A DNA stretch of 64,000 nt, from the NCBI RefSeq assembly GCF_002240225.1, contig NZ_CP022584.1, forward strand, positions 1 to 64,000, written 5' to 3'. How positions within the stretch are numbered: position 1 is the stretch's first letter; each line of letters starts with the position of its first letter. Positions 19,548 to 29,010 of this stretch are shown here, piece after piece. The position numbers were made by a program, and so were the translations under genes. The stretch is from Paenibacillus physcomitrellae. Its GTDB lineage: Bacteria; Bacillota; Bacilli; Paenibacillales; Paenibacillaceae. Under the pieces are notes generated by a model. It did no database searches, was not told where the DNA came from, and saw only the letters and a list, made by a program, of their open reading frames with translations.

Positions 19548-20434
19548 AGGTACATGCCATCCCAATATCCCGAATCGAGGTCGCTGATTTGTACGCCTGG
19601 ATCCCCATACGTGTGGATGAAGCTGCCGTTACCGATATAGATGCCGACATGCCCGGCAATTTTATCGTTCTGGAAACGTCCGGGAACCGTGAAGAAAACG
19701 AGGTCACCCGGCTGAAGCTCCGATTTCTTAACCGGAGTGCCGGTATTGGCCTGATCCTTGGCCACCCTTGGAATCTGGATGTTGAACTTGGCAAATACAT
19801 GCTGCGTAAAGGACGAGCAGTCGAAGGTGCCGGTGTCCTCATAATCGTCAGAACCAAAAACGTATTTAGTTCCCATAAACGTTTTGGCGAAAGAGATCAG
19901 TTGATTGACGTCCACATTGCTCTGGATATGGAAGCGCGGTGTTCTTCCGGGAATGACGCGGTCATCCGCAAGCCGGCCCGGAAACGGGGCGAAGATAATT
20001 TGCTGTTTAGGACCGTTCCATCCGATCTGGGTGCCGAGCAAATCACTCATAGCGTTTCGCGTAAAATATAAATCGCCGTTTCTGGCTTCCGGAGCATGGC
20101 TTAAAATAACGGGGTGATTCATCGACATGGCCTCTGCCTGGCCGGCCTTTGCCCGGTAGAGGACATCGGTGAACCCGACCAGATATTCGTCGCCGCGCTG
20201 AACTACATTTAATCCAAGCTGCTTGGCGGCGAGGGACAGCGGGATTTGCTTAAGCGTCGTGCTGCTGTCGTGATACCCCTGCTTATTATCGAAAGAAAGG
20301 GTTCTGGGACTGCTGCCTTTATCGGAGGACGTTTTGTTTCCTGGATTTGAATGGCTGCAGGAAGTGGCTGAAATGGCAAACAGCGCAGCGAGTGCTGCGG
20401 TGGATATCTTTTTGAAGGAAAAGGGTAATGTCAT
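19526..20434 (-). CDS. NlpC/P60 (C40) cell-wall hydrolase lipoprotein
   Basis: A 302-aa secreted lipoprotein. Signal peptide with lipobox ISATSC (Cys26), a polar linker, a central region (about 45-150) resembling the copper-amine-oxidase-like/stalk domain common in Paenibacillus surface proteins, then the NlpC/P60 domain. Catalytic Cys206 is in FDCSSFT, His262 in GHVGIYIGNG and a further His in FIHTYG. It should cleave peptidoglycan stem peptides. The frame opens at 20449, but GGAGTG is 7 nt before ATG 20434. It is divergent from the aldose epimerase gene. Confidence 0.9.
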   Translation of the reverse strand: MTLPFSFKKISTAALAALFAISATSCSHSNPGNKTSSDKGSSPRTLSFDNKQGYHDSSTTLKQIPLSLAAKQLGLNVVQRGDEYLVGFTDVLYRAKAGQAEAMSMNHPVILSHAPEARNGDLYFTRNAMSDLLGTQIGWNGPKQQIIFAPFPGRLADDRVIPGRTPRFHIQSNVDVNQLISFAKTFMGTKYVFGSDDYEDTGTFDCSSFTQHVFAKFNIQIPRVAKDQANTGTPVKKSELQPGDLVFFTVPGRFQNDKIAGHVGIYIGNGSFIHTYGDPGVQISDLDSGYWDGMYLGARRVI

Positions 20435-20545
20435 GATGGTGCACTCCATTTCTGGTTAATTAAGATACCTCAGAAGTTTGTGACGGTTGGGCCGGATTTA
20501 TGTAAGCAGTGGACAAACAACTTGACTTGGAAGGAGCAATAAATA

Positions 20546-21547
20546 ATGAATCAATATCAGGCATATGAAGGAACTTATCAGGGTGAGAAGGCGATTTGGC
20601 TGAAGGCCGGTTCCTATGAAGCAGTGATGCTTCCAGATACGGGCGGCAATCTGATCGCTTTCAAAGATAAAGAAAAGGGATTTAGCTTTCTGAGAGAACC
20701 GGAGGAAGGGAAGATCGAGGAATTTAAAGCTTCTCCGGGCGTTTACGGCATTCCCGTCCTGTTTCCGCCTAACCGCTATGAAGATGGCAAGTTCCCATGG
20801 AACGGACAGACGCTTCAGTTCCCAGTTAATGAGGAAGCTACAGGCAATCATTTGCATGGATTTTTACATACGGTTCCCTGGGAGATAGAGGAATTTGGGA
20901 CAACCGAACACGAAAGTTATGTAACGGTGAAAATTCGGGTGGACGAGAAGAGCAGTGTATATAGCCATTTTCCATTTGTATTTACCGTTAAACTTCGGTA
21001 TTCGCTCGGAGTGGACGGACTGAGCCAGCATGTATTCATTAAAAATGAGGGAGAACAGGCTATGCCGCGTCTATTGGCGTTCCACACCGCCGTGAACGCG
21101 CCTTTCTCCAAAGAAAGTCAGAGCAGCGATTATGCGATTAAGCTGACGATTGGAGAGCGCTGGGAGTTGTCAGAACGGATGCTCCCAACAGGACGTCATC
21201 AGGCATTATCGGCTTTTGACCTGGCGCTGAAAGGCGAGGGCGTATATCCGTTTGCCGAATCGATGGATAATCACTACACCGCCGCTCCGCAGCAGGGGCG
21301 TAATCGGATGGAGCTCACCGACAGCAGACTGAAGCTTACACTCATTTATGATGTTGGAACCTCGTATAAACAGTGGATGATCTGGAATAATGGGGGCACA
21401 CCGGGCTTTTTCTGTCCGGAACCACAGATGAATCTGGTTAATGCACCTAACGTGGATCTTCCGGCCGAGGAGATCGGGCTGTTCAGCCTTGAACCCGGGG
21501 AAATCTGGGAAGAAACTGCCCGCTTCTATGTGAAAGAGGTTATGTAA
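20546..21547 (+). CDS. Aldose 1-epimerase family protein
   Basis: A 333-aa beta-sandwich mutarotase-like enzyme. It has the family features PDTGGNLIAFKD near the N-terminus, GIPVLFPPNRYEDG and the His-rich GNHLHGFLHTVPWE carrying a likely catalytic His. AAGGAGC precedes ATG 20546. It would interconvert alpha and beta anomers of a free aldose, and next to the xyl genes the natural substrate could be xylose. No signal peptide, so cytoplasmic. Substrate is inferred from context only. Confidence 0.88.
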   Translation: MNQYQAYEGTYQGEKAIWLKAGSYEAVMLPDTGGNLIAFKDKEKGFSFLREPEEGKIEEFKASPGVYGIPVLFPPNRYEDGKFPWNGQTLQFPVNEEATGNHLHGFLHTVPWEIEEFGTTEHESYVTVKIRVDEKSSVYSHFPFVFTVKLRYSLGVDGLSQHVFIKNEGEQAMPRLLAFHTAVNAPFSKESQSSDYAIKLTIGERWELSERMLPTGRHQALSAFDLALKGEGVYPFAESMDNHYTAAPQQGRNRMELTDSRLKLTLIYDVGTSYKQWMIWNNGGTPGFFCPEPQMNLVNAPNVDLPAEEIGLFSLEPGEIWEETARFYVKEVM

Positions 21548-21610
21548 AGACAGGGGAATAAGAAGACCGGGGAAATAATAACAAGCCCGCTAATAGTCTG
21601 GATACAAACA

Positions 21611-21640
21611 AAAGACGTTCTCCACGCGGAGGACGTCTAT
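21611..21640. terminator. Terminator after the epimerase gene
   Basis: AGACGTTCTCC pairs with GGAGGACGTCT (one G-T wobble) with loop ACGC. The T-run is weak. The rest of 21548-21781 shows no ORF with a convincing start. Confidence 0.6.
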
Positions 21641-21781
21641 TTGTGCGCTTATAAAGTGGCGGGTAATAAAAATGACGGGTAACATAAAGTGACTATAACA
21701 GGAAGGTGTTAACCGTTGACCTGCCGGGGAGGCGGCCCAAGTAGAAGGGCCTCTGCGGTGAGGAGAAGCAGCATCAAGGAA

Positions 21782-22108
21782 TCAATGAGACAGCTGCTTC
21801 TTGACATGACGCTGCAGCCATGGAGCTACATTTAATGTTTTGGGATAGGACTCTTTGTCTTGAAAGAGCAGCATCTGATTCTCCAAAGCCGAAATCTTCT
21901 CTTTGTTGGCATAACATTGATGAGCAACGCGGACAAAGCAAGGGTGCTTCAGCAGGCTGGTTTGCTCTTCAGCAGACAATTTTCTCTTTATGGTATAGTT
22001 TCTGCCGTAGAAGCTGACGAGACCTTTGCTGCCCAGTTTAAAGAAATAGGCGTCTTCAACCGGTTTGAAATTTTCGTAAACATCCCTTTCCGGATAGGCT
22101 ACATTCAT
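21782..22108 (-). CDS. LytTR-domain DNA-binding protein, stand-alone
   Basis: A 108-aa protein consisting mostly of one LytTR domain: EDAYFFKLGSKGLVSFYG, then the recognition region HPCFVRVAHQCYANKEKIS, which corresponds to FVRIHRSYLVN in classical members. It has no receiver domain. GAAGGGGG precedes ATG 22108. Its promoter carries an exact cre sequence, so CcpA probably controls it. Small stand-alone LytTR proteins occur in Paenibacillus, but I know of no defined target. Confidence 0.8.
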   Translation of the reverse strand: MNVAYPERDVYENFKPVEDAYFFKLGSKGLVSFYGRNYTIKRKLSAEEQTSLLKHPCFVRVAHQCYANKEKISALENQMLLFQDKESYPKTLNVAPWLQRHVKKQLSH

Positions 22109-22137
22109 CTTAAGAAAACCCCCTTCACAAGATGTGT

Positions 22138-22151
22138 TGTTAGCGCTTACA
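22138..22151 (-). promoter_or_regulatory. cre site (CcpA) at the LytTR promoter
   Basis: On the minus strand TGTAAGCGCTAACA matches all 14 consensus positions. It directly follows the -10 element at 22157-22152. Confidence 0.82.
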
Positions 22152-22160
22152 ATTATAACA
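22152..22160 (-). promoter_or_regulatory. Extended -10 promoter of the LytTR gene
   Basis: TGTTATAAT on the minus strand, the same extended -10 as in front of rex. A poor -35 (TTATTT) lies 17 bp upstream. Confidence 0.7.
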
Positions 22161-22220
22161 TATTCTATAGGCGGAAATAAGGTGTTTGGAAAATTTTTTT
22201 GTGAAAAATGCTAAATATTT

Positions 22221-23408
22221 TTATAAAGAAATCTGTGTTTTGGCGAAGAAAGCCTGCTGCGCAAACGAAGCTGCTCCCAGCACGCCGGAATCAAGCTGCA
22301 GTCGGGAGATTTCAAGGCTTACCCTTGCAAAGTGAAAAGAAAGCGATCTTTCCTTTACCGTCTCATACAAGGCCTTCGCGATCCAGGGCTCGGCTAAAGC
22401 GATCCGGTTGCCGATAATGACCCGCTGGGGATTAAACAGGTTGATTAAATTCGAGATGCCGATTCCCAGGTGACGGCCGACATTCTGCATAACTTCCAGA
22501 ACGTCCGGATCGCCGCTTGCGGCAAGCTCAATAACATCTTCTAAGGCTGGAGGGCTACCTTCTGTATTCTTCAGCACGCTTTCAAGCTTCCCCGCTTCAA
22601 GAAGCAGGGCATTCTCGGAGGCATACAGCTCCCAGCAGCCTTTATTGCCGCAGGAGCAGTCCTCGCCGTCCAGCTTGATCGAGAAATGACCGGCTTCTCC
22701 GGCAAATCCGGACGAACCCCGGTACAGATGTCCGCCGAGTAGAATGCCGGTGCCGATCCCATGGCTGACACTGACGTAAAGCAGATCGTCGGTATCCTGG
22801 GCGCCTCCGAATTTATGTTCGCTGACTGCTCCGGCGTTAGCTTCATTATCGATGACTACGGGAAGCTGCAGTTCATCGGTCAACATTTGCTGCAGTGGAA
22901 TATTCGACCAGTTCAGGTTAGGCGCAAACAGAACCGAGCCATGCTCGTCCACGATGCCCGGGACTCCGACGCCTACGCCAACGATACCGTAGGGGGTTTC
23001 TGGAGCCCGTACGGATAGATCCCGGACACCACGAACAATAACACTGCAAATATGCTCGGCTGAATTGGATTCCAGCAGATAGAAGCTGCGGTCTTTGATC
23101 GTTCCTTTGAGATCAGTCAGAATGGCTGAAACGGAGTCGATCCGCACATCGACGCCTATGGCGTATCCGGCCTGCTCGTTGAATAGCAGCATTAGCGGTT
23201 TACGGCCGCCGCTGGATTTACCCGGACCCATTTCATGTACGAGATGCTCATCGATCAGCTCATTGACAAGGCTGGAAACGGTTGTTTTGTTGAGACCGGT
23301 CAATTCCGATACTTTGGCTCTCGAAATAGGGGAGCGGGTGCGTATCATATCCAGGACAATCGACTTATTAATTTTCTTGACTAAAAACAAATCTCCGGTT
23401 TGCTTCAT
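22221..23408 (-). CDS. xylR: ROK-family xylose repressor
   Basis: A 395-aa repressor. The N-terminal helix-turn-helix (about 20-65) includes SRAKVSELTGLNKTTVSSLV. The ROK sugar-kinase-like domain follows, with GVGVGVPGIVDEHG, a DNEANAGA active-site-like segment and the zinc motif CSCGNKGCWE. The frame opens at 23465, but GGGAGAT precedes ATG 23408 and the residues before it are not conserved. It is divergent from xylA, the arrangement of the Bacillus xyl locus. It should bind the operators at 23607 and 3376 and release them with xylose. Confidence 0.92.
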   Translation of the reverse strand: MKQTGDLFLVKKINKSIVLDMIRTRSPISRAKVSELTGLNKTTVSSLVNELIDEHLVHEMGPGKSSGGRKPLMLLFNEQAGYAIGVDVRIDSVSAILTDLKGTIKDRSFYLLESNSAEHICSVIVRGVRDLSVRAPETPYGIVGVGVGVPGIVDEHGSVLFAPNLNWSNIPLQQMLTDELQLPVVIDNEANAGAVSEHKFGGAQDTDDLLYVSVSHGIGTGILLGGHLYRGSSGFAGEAGHFSIKLDGEDCSCGNKGCWELYASENALLLEAGKLESVLKNTEGSPPALEDVIELAASGDPDVLEVMQNVGRHLGIGISNLINLFNPQRVIIGNRIALAEPWIAKALYETVKERSLSFHFARVSLEISRLQLDSGVLGAASFAQQAFFAKTQISL

Positions 23409-23606
23409 AAGATCTCCCTGAGTAGCATAAGTAATGTTGAATTGAAGTACTGGACGAGAATGCAAGCATTAAATGGTCTAGAGGTGAATGAATGTTTCAA
23501 AAACCGAACCGTTCTCCTCTATATAAAGATAAGGGCGCCAGTCAGGCCGCCCCTGTATTTAGTACATAGAGTAAGTTTAAGGCCGGGAACGTTTTTTTTC
23601 AAATAC

Positions 23607-23631
23607 TTTGTTTATTCGATAGACAAACTAA
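23607..23631 (+). promoter_or_regulatory. XylR operator at the xylAB promoter
   Basis: TTTGTTTA and GACAAACTAA form the two halves of a xylO-type element in the same register as the one at 3376. It overlaps the -35 hexamer of the xylA promoter. Confidence 0.85.
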
Positions 23632-23648
23632 CGAACCTGTATTATGAT
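23620..23648 (+). promoter_or_regulatory. xylAB promoter
   Basis: TAGACA (23620-23625), 17-bp spacer and TATGAT (23643-23648). The -35 is embedded in the XylR operator. The remaining divergent region 23409-23600 has no clear cre; the nearest match near 23461 has three mismatches. Confidence 0.75.
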
Positions 23649-23690
23649 AGTAAATGAAATCAGTACAACACATATTCGGGAGGTTTTACA

Positions 23691-25007
23691 ATGAGTCATT
23701 TTTCTGATATTAATGTAATCGCTTACGAAGGTGCTTCCTCCAAAAATCCACTTGCATTCAAACATTATAATCCTAAAGAAGTTGTAGCTGGAAAAACGAT
23801 GGAAGAGCATCTGCGTTTCGCAACCGCTTACTGGCATACATTTGTAGCTGACGGCACGGACATGTTCGGCCGCGGTACTGCACAGCGTCCTTGGGAAAGC
23901 TACAGCGGTCTGGATCAGGCTAAATTCCGCGTAGAAGCTTCCTTTGAATTCTATGAGAAGCTGGGCGTTCCGTTCTTCTGCTTCCATGACGTAGATATTG
24001 CTCCGGAAGCTGATACTCTTCAGGAAACGAACAAAAACCTGGATGTCATCGTTGCGATGATGAAGGATTATATGAAGACCAGCAAAACCAAACTGCTGTG
24101 GAATACGGCTAACATGTTCAGCAACCCGCGTTACACGCATGGCGCCGGTACGTCCAGCAACGCTGTTGTTTATGCCCGCGCTGCCGCTCAAGTGAAGAAA
24201 GGTCTGGAAGTCGGTAAAGAGCTCGGCGCACAAAACTATGTATTCTGGGGCGGCCGTGAAGGTTATGAAACTCTGCTGAACACCGATATGGCGTTTGAGC
24301 TTGATAATCTTGCCCGTCTTTACCATATGGCTATCGATTATGCCAAAGAAATCGGCTTTGACGCTCAATTCCTGATCGAGCCTAAACCAAAAGAGCCAAC
24401 TAAACACCAATATGATTTCGATGCGGCTACTACGCTTGCCTTCCTGCATCGCTACGGCTTGAAGGATCATTTCAAACTGAATCTTGAAGCTAACCATGCT
24501 ACGCTTGCCGGACATACATTTGAGCATGAAATCCGTGTTGCCCGCGACAACGGCGTGCTGGGTTCCCTCGACGCCAACCAGGGCGACGTGCTGCTCGGCT
24601 GGGATACGGACGAATTCCCGTACGATCTGTACACCACTACTTTGACTATGTATGAAGTGCTGAAGAACGGCGGCTTGGGTAAAGGCGGCGTAAACTTCGA
24701 CGCTAAAGTACGCCGCGGTTCCTTCGAACCGGTTGACCTGTTCTATGCTCATGTTGCCGGTATGGACGCTTATGCCAAAGGTTTGAAAGTTGCTGCCAAA
24801 ATGATTGAAGATAACTACTTCGAGAACATTGTTGCTGACCGCTACTCCAGCTTCAAGAGCGAATTGGGCGAATCCATCATTTCCGGTAAAGCTACATTGA
24901 AATCGCTGGAAGAGTTTGCTCTGCAAAACAATCCTGAGAACAACAAGTCCGGCCGCCTGGAATTGATCCGCGCTACCATCAACCAATACATCCTTGGAGA
25001 TCTGTAA
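23691..25007 (+). CDS. xylA: Xylose isomerase
   Basis: A 438-aa class II xylose isomerase that converts D-xylose to D-xylulose in the cytoplasm. The TIM barrel shows [12 protein letters not shown] with the catalytic His99 and Asp102, the metal-binding [13 protein letters not shown] and [18 protein letters not shown] precedes ATG 23691. Full length. It is first in an operon with xylB, 45 nt apart, under the XylR operator. Confidence 0.97.
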   Translation: MSHFSDINVIAYEGASSKNPLAFKHYNPKEVVAGKTMEEHLRFATAYWHTFVADGTDMFGRGTAQRPWESYSGLDQAKFRVEASFEFYEKLGVPFFCFHDVDIAPEADTLQETNKNLDVIVAMMKDYMKTSKTKLLWNTANMFSNPRYTHGAGTSSNAVVYARAAAQVKKGLEVGKELGAQNYVFWGGREGYETLLNTDMAFELDNLARLYHMAIDYAKEIGFDAQFLIEPKPKEPTKHQYDFDAATTLAFLHRYGLKDHFKLNLEANHATLAGHTFEHEIRVARDNGVLGSLDANQGDVLLGWDTDEFPYDLYTTTLTMYEVLKNGGLGKGGVNFDAKVRRGSFEPVDLFYAHVAGMDAYAKGLKVAAKMIEDNYFENIVADRYSSFKSELGESIISGKATLKSLEEFALQNNPENNKSGRLELIRATINQYILGDL

Positions 25008-25052
25008 GCCGTCCGGGACTTGGTCCTTGTGGGCTTGTAAAGGAGAACAATT

Positions 25053-26549
25053 ATGGAGTATGTAATTGGTATTGATTTGGGGACCAGCTCTGTTAAGGCG
25101 CTTCTGGTCAACCGGGAAGGTAAGGTATGCGGAGAAGCTTCGGAATCTTATCCGCTTATTACGCCTAAATCCGGCTATAGCGAGCAGGATCCTGAAGAAT
25201 GGGTAGAGAAAAGCCTTTTGGCGCTTCGCAAGCTCGCCCATGAAAGCGGCATCGAAGCGGCTTCCGTTAAAGGCATCAGCTTCTCAGGACAAATGCACGG
25301 GTTAGTGCTGCTGGACGACAACCATCGGGTGCTGCGCAATGCGATCCTGTGGAACGACACACGTACGACCAAGCAGTGCCGCGAAATTGAAGAAAAGCTT
25401 GGAGAGCAGCTGCTGTCCGTAACCCGGAATCCGGCTCTCGAAGGCTTTACTTTGCCTAAAATTTTGTGGGTACAGCAGAATGAACCGGAGCTGTTCGCTA
25501 AAGCATCCGTCTTCCTGCTGCCGAAGGATTATCTGCGCTATCGTCTGACCGGCGAGCTTGGTATGGATTATTCAGACGCGGCCGGCACGCTGATGCTGGA
25601 CGTGGCCGGACGACGCTGGAGTCCGGAAGTGCTTGAGGCTTTTGGTTTGGACGAAAGCTTCTGTCCAAAGCTTGTAGCTTCGACGGAGTGCGTAGGCACG
25701 TTGCTGCCTGAAATGGCAGTGCAAAGCGGGCTGACCGCAGACGTCAAGGTGTTTGGCGGCGGAGCTGACAATGCCTGCGGCGCCACCGGCGCGGGTATTT
25801 TGGGGCCGGGCGAAACACTGTGCAGCATCGGCACCTCCGGCGTGATCCTCTCTTATGAGGAGAACGCGTCAGCGGATTATGAAGGCAAAGTCCATTTCTT
25901 TAACCATGCGGAGCCGGATGCTTTTTATGCTATGGGGGTAACCTTGGCGGCAGGAAGCAGTCTTAGCTGGTTCCGTGACACCTTTGCGCCGGGCAGCTCG
26001 TTCGACGAGCTGCTGGCGGGTGCGGCTACTGTTCCTGCAGGGGCAGACGGTCTGCTGTTTACGCCGTATTTGTCCGGCGAACGCACACCGCACGCGGACT
26101 CGGCTATTCGCGGCAGCTTTATCGGCATGGACCTGCGCCATAAGAAGGAGCATTTTGCCAGAGCGGTTGTGGAGGGGATTACGTTCTCCCTGCGCGAATC
26201 GATCGAAATTTTGCGCGGAGCCGGCAAGCAGGTTGATACGATCGTGTCGATCGGCGGCGGCGCCCGCAGCGAGCTGTGGCTGCAAATGCAGGCTGATATT
26301 TTCAACGCTGAGGTTGTCCGGCTCGAAAGTGAGCAGGGACCTGCGATGGGAGCAGCTATGCTGGCCGCGGCTGGTTTGAGCTGGTTCAGCTCCCTGAAGG
26401 AATGTGCAGGACAGTTTATTGCCAAAGCGGCAAGCTACAAGCCTTCAGAGGATCAGGTTAAGCTGTATAACGACTTATATCCTTTATATAAGGAAGTTTA
26501 CGACAGCACCCAAGCGTTGAACCGCAAGCTGGAGCCGTTCCGCTCATAA
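25053..26549 (+). CDS. xylB: Xylulokinase
   Basis: A 498-aa FGGY-family kinase that phosphorylates D-xylulose to xylulose 5-phosphate for the pentose phosphate pathway. The N-terminal ATPase fold begins YVIGIDLGTSSVKALL; SFSGQMHGLV and WNDTRTTKQC carry substrate contacts typical of XylB; the C-terminal phosphate loop is SIGGGARSELW. AAAGGAG precedes ATG 25053. A strong terminator follows. Confidence 0.96.
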   Translation: MEYVIGIDLGTSSVKALLVNREGKVCGEASESYPLITPKSGYSEQDPEEWVEKSLLALRKLAHESGIEAASVKGISFSGQMHGLVLLDDNHRVLRNAILWNDTRTTKQCREIEEKLGEQLLSVTRNPALEGFTLPKILWVQQNEPELFAKASVFLLPKDYLRYRLTGELGMDYSDAAGTLMLDVAGRRWSPEVLEAFGLDESFCPKLVASTECVGTLLPEMAVQSGLTADVKVFGGGADNACGATGAGILGPGETLCSIGTSGVILSYEENASADYEGKVHFFNHAEPDAFYAMGVTLAAGSSLSWFRDTFAPGSSFDELLAGAATVPAGADGLLFTPYLSGERTPHADSAIRGSFIGMDLRHKKEHFARAVVEGITFSLRESIEILRGAGKQVDTIVSIGGGARSELWLQMQADIFNAEVVRLESEQGPAMGAAMLAAAGLSWFSSLKECAGQFIAKAASYKPSEDQVKLYNDLYPLYKEVYDSTQALNRKLEPFRS

Positions 26550-26600
26550 GCTTTCAGGCAGTCGGAATGATTCAAAATTTGTAATCCAACCACTTATCCA

Positions 26601-26652
26601 AACAACTCGTTCACGGAATGAAGACATTCATACGCGAACGGGTTGTTTTTTT
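26601..26652 (+). terminator. Terminator of the xylAB operon
   Basis: AACAACTCGTTC pairs with GAACGGGTTGTT, closed by a 20-plus-nt loop, and is followed by seven T residues. Confidence 0.87.
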
Positions 26653-26767
26653 GTGCGTGCCCACTCACGGGATTCAAACAGCCGCGGCCCGTTTAAGGCT
26701 TAATAAAGAAGAAATAATCATGACTGAATTGATATAGAAGAAAATACAAAAATCAAGGAGGCTGTCT

Positions 26768-27838
26768 ATGAGAAAGCTGAGATGGGGGATTATGAGCACG
26801 GCCAGCGTAGCCCGCGATTCCGTAATCCCGGCTATTCGTGAATCGGAAACCGGGGTTGTGAGTGCGATCGCCAGCCGGGATATTAGGAAAAGCGGGCAAA
26901 CAGCAGAGGGGATTGGCGGAGCTGTTAGGGCCTACGGAAATTATGAAGATCTGCTTGAAGATCCGGAGATAGACGCCGTCTATATTCCGCTCCCGAACCA
27001 TTTGCATGCAAAATGGAGTATTGCTGCCTTGAAGGCCGGCAAACATGTCTTATGCGAAAAACCCGGCGCTTTATCCGCGATTCAGTTTGAGAAGGTGCTG
27101 TCGGCCGCGGAGTCAACGGGCAAACATTATGCGGAAGCGCTGATGTACCGCTATCATCCGCAGTTCAAGGAAGTTAAGCAGCGCATCCGGAAGGGGGCTA
27201 TTGGTGAACTGCGGCTTATTCGGGCGTGCTTTACCTGCAACAGCGCGGATTCGCAGGGCAATATCCGTTTCCGCGAGGAGTGGGGTGGAGGAGCGCTCTA
27301 TGATCTGGCAGAATACCCGCTCAGCGCTGCCAGATGGCTGACAGGAGAGGAACCGGAGGCGGTTACCGTACATGCCAGTTATTCGGAGGCGCATGGAGGC
27401 GTCGATATGTCTGCTTCCGGACTCGTAGAGTTTCCGGGCGGCGTTTCCCTGTTATTCGACTGCGGTTTATGGGCGGAAGAGAGACGCTGCCTTGAAATCG
27501 TAGGAAGCGAGGGGAGAATTGAGCTTCCTCATGCTTTTTCGGGCAAAGAACAATCAGGTTATTTCTTATATAAAGGCAGGGAAACGACTGAAGCTAGGGA
27601 GCGGCCCTTAAACGCTTATGTTCTGGAAATCGATCATTTCGGGCAGGTGGTTCTGGAGGGAAGACAACCTGATTTTACAGCATCGGATGCCCTTAAGAAT
27701 CTGCGCTTGTTGGATGCCTGCCGACAGTCGGCCCTGCAGAAGCGGCGCATCAAGCTGGAGACCGGGAGAGAAACCAGGAAACCACAAGCCCTAAGAACAA
27801 AAACGAGTTTGGGTTTGGTCTCAAAGAAAATGAAGTGA
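26768..27838 (+). CDS. Gfo/Idh/MocA-family oxidoreductase
   Basis: A 356-aa NAD(P)-dependent sugar oxidoreductase. Residues 1-120 form a Rossmann fold (KLRWGIMSTASVARDSVIPA; later AVYIPLPNHLHAKW and the family motif CEKPGA). The C-terminal domain holds GGALYDLAEYPL. AAGGAGG precedes ATG 26768. The last 25 residues are Lys/Arg-rich and probably disordered. It may oxidise a pentose or similar sugar, with the lactonase-like gene 57 nt downstream hydrolysing the product. That pairing is inference. Confidence 0.88.
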   Translation: MRKLRWGIMSTASVARDSVIPAIRESETGVVSAIASRDIRKSGQTAEGIGGAVRAYGNYEDLLEDPEIDAVYIPLPNHLHAKWSIAALKAGKHVLCEKPGALSAIQFEKVLSAAESTGKHYAEALMYRYHPQFKEVKQRIRKGAIGELRLIRACFTCNSADSQGNIRFREEWGGGALYDLAEYPLSAARWLTGEEPEAVTVHASYSEAHGGVDMSASGLVEFPGGVSLLFDCGLWAEERRCLEIVGSEGRIELPHAFSGKEQSGYFLYKGRETTEARERPLNAYVLEIDHFGQVVLEGRQPDFTASDALKNLRLLDACRQSALQKRRIKLETGRETRKPQALRTKTSLGLVSKKMK

Positions 27839-27895
27839 TATGATAAGATAGATGTAAATAAAGTCATATACCTATCATTTCGAGGAGGACATCTT

Positions 27896-28975
27896 GTGAC
27901 AAATTCCAACCCAAAACTATACTTGTTCATTGGCTCTTATGCGGAGGCCGATGGACCGGGCGTATATGTGTACGAGTTTAATGAAAGCACCGGCGAGCTG
28001 GCTCAGGTTGAGGCTGTTTCCGGCTTGAAAAATCCAACCTTCCTGAACGTGAATCCTGCCGCACACAAGCTGTACAGCATAGCGGAGACGGTAAATGCGG
28101 AAGGGAAAAAAGCCGGCGAAGCCGTTGCTTTCTCCATCGATCCTGCTACCGGCAAGCTTGCCGAGCTGAACCGCCAGATCAACCTGGACAACACCCTGTG
28201 TCATATCCAGCGGGTGGAAGAGTTTGATTATGCATTTGTTTCAAGCTATCACGGGGGCAAAGTCGGAGCCGTTAAACTGAACAAAGACGGAAGTATCGGG
28301 GAACTGACGGACGAGAAACATCACGAACCTTTGGAAGGACAGCCGGCTGATACGGTTTCTCATGTCCATTCGGCCTTCTTTAGTCCGGATAACAAGTTTT
28401 TGTTCGTAAACGATCTTGGCCTGGATCTGATCCGTGCCTATAAATTCAACGCAGAATCCGGCAAGCTGACTTTCCATGGAGATACCCGTACAGCGCAAGG
28501 CGCTGGCCCGCGGCATCTGGCGTTCCACCCTTCACAGCCTTATGTCTTTGTCATTCATGAACTGAACTCTACGGTTGTATCCTACCGTTATGAGGCTGAA
28601 ACCGGAGCTTTGAGCGAAATTCAATCGCTGTCGACGCTTCCGGCTGGTTTCGAGGGATCAAACGGAACTGCAGAAATCGCCGTTTCCAAGGATGGACGTT
28701 TTGTTTACGGCTCCAACCGCGGACATGACAGCATTGTCATTATGGCCGTTGACCAGGCGACGGGTGAATTGAGCGTTGTAGACTACGTTTCTACGGAGGG
28801 CGGACATCCCCGTCACTTTGCCTTGACGCCAAACGGAGATTATTTGATTGCAGCCAACCGGGACGGGAACAATCTGGTTGTCTTCCGCGTGAACCAGGAG
28901 ACAGGTCTCATCACGGCAACCGGAGTGACCGCTTCAGTATCCAAACCGGTTTGCGTACAGCCTTTTTATTTGTAA
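27896..28975 (+). CDS. Lactonase family protein (6-phosphogluconolactonase-like)
   Basis: A 359-aa seven-bladed propeller of the YbhE/Pgl lactonase family, with blade repeats such as GPGVYVYEFNESTGEL, SKDGRFVYGSNRGHDS and the conserved GGHPRHFALTPNGDYL. It starts at GTG 27896 with GAGGAGG 8 nt upstream. It probably hydrolyses a sugar lactone, either 6-phosphogluconolactone or the product of the upstream oxidoreductase. Cytoplasmic, no signal peptide. Confidence 0.88.
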   Translation: MTNSNPKLYLFIGSYAEADGPGVYVYEFNESTGELAQVEAVSGLKNPTFLNVNPAAHKLYSIAETVNAEGKKAGEAVAFSIDPATGKLAELNRQINLDNTLCHIQRVEEFDYAFVSSYHGGKVGAVKLNKDGSIGELTDEKHHEPLEGQPADTVSHVHSAFFSPDNKFLFVNDLGLDLIRAYKFNAESGKLTFHGDTRTAQGAGPRHLAFHPSQPYVFVIHELNSTVVSYRYEAETGALSEIQSLSTLPAGFEGSNGTAEIAVSKDGRFVYGSNRGHDSIVIMAVDQATGELSVVDYVSTEGGHPRHFALTPNGDYLIAANRDGNNLVVFRVNQETGLITATGVTASVSKPVCVQPFYL

Positions 28976-29010
28976 GACCAATCCAAACCTGAATCGGCGG
29001 AGGGATTAGG

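Noticed and set aside
23458..23474. cre in the xylR-xylA gap
   Set aside because: TGCAAGCATTAAAT has three mismatches, including the central CG, which is weaker than the four accepted sites.
23628..25241. Long antisense open frame of 537 codons opposite xylA
   Set aside because: xylA is unmistakable on the plus strand; the antisense frame follows from codon bias and lacks a ribosome site and family motifs.
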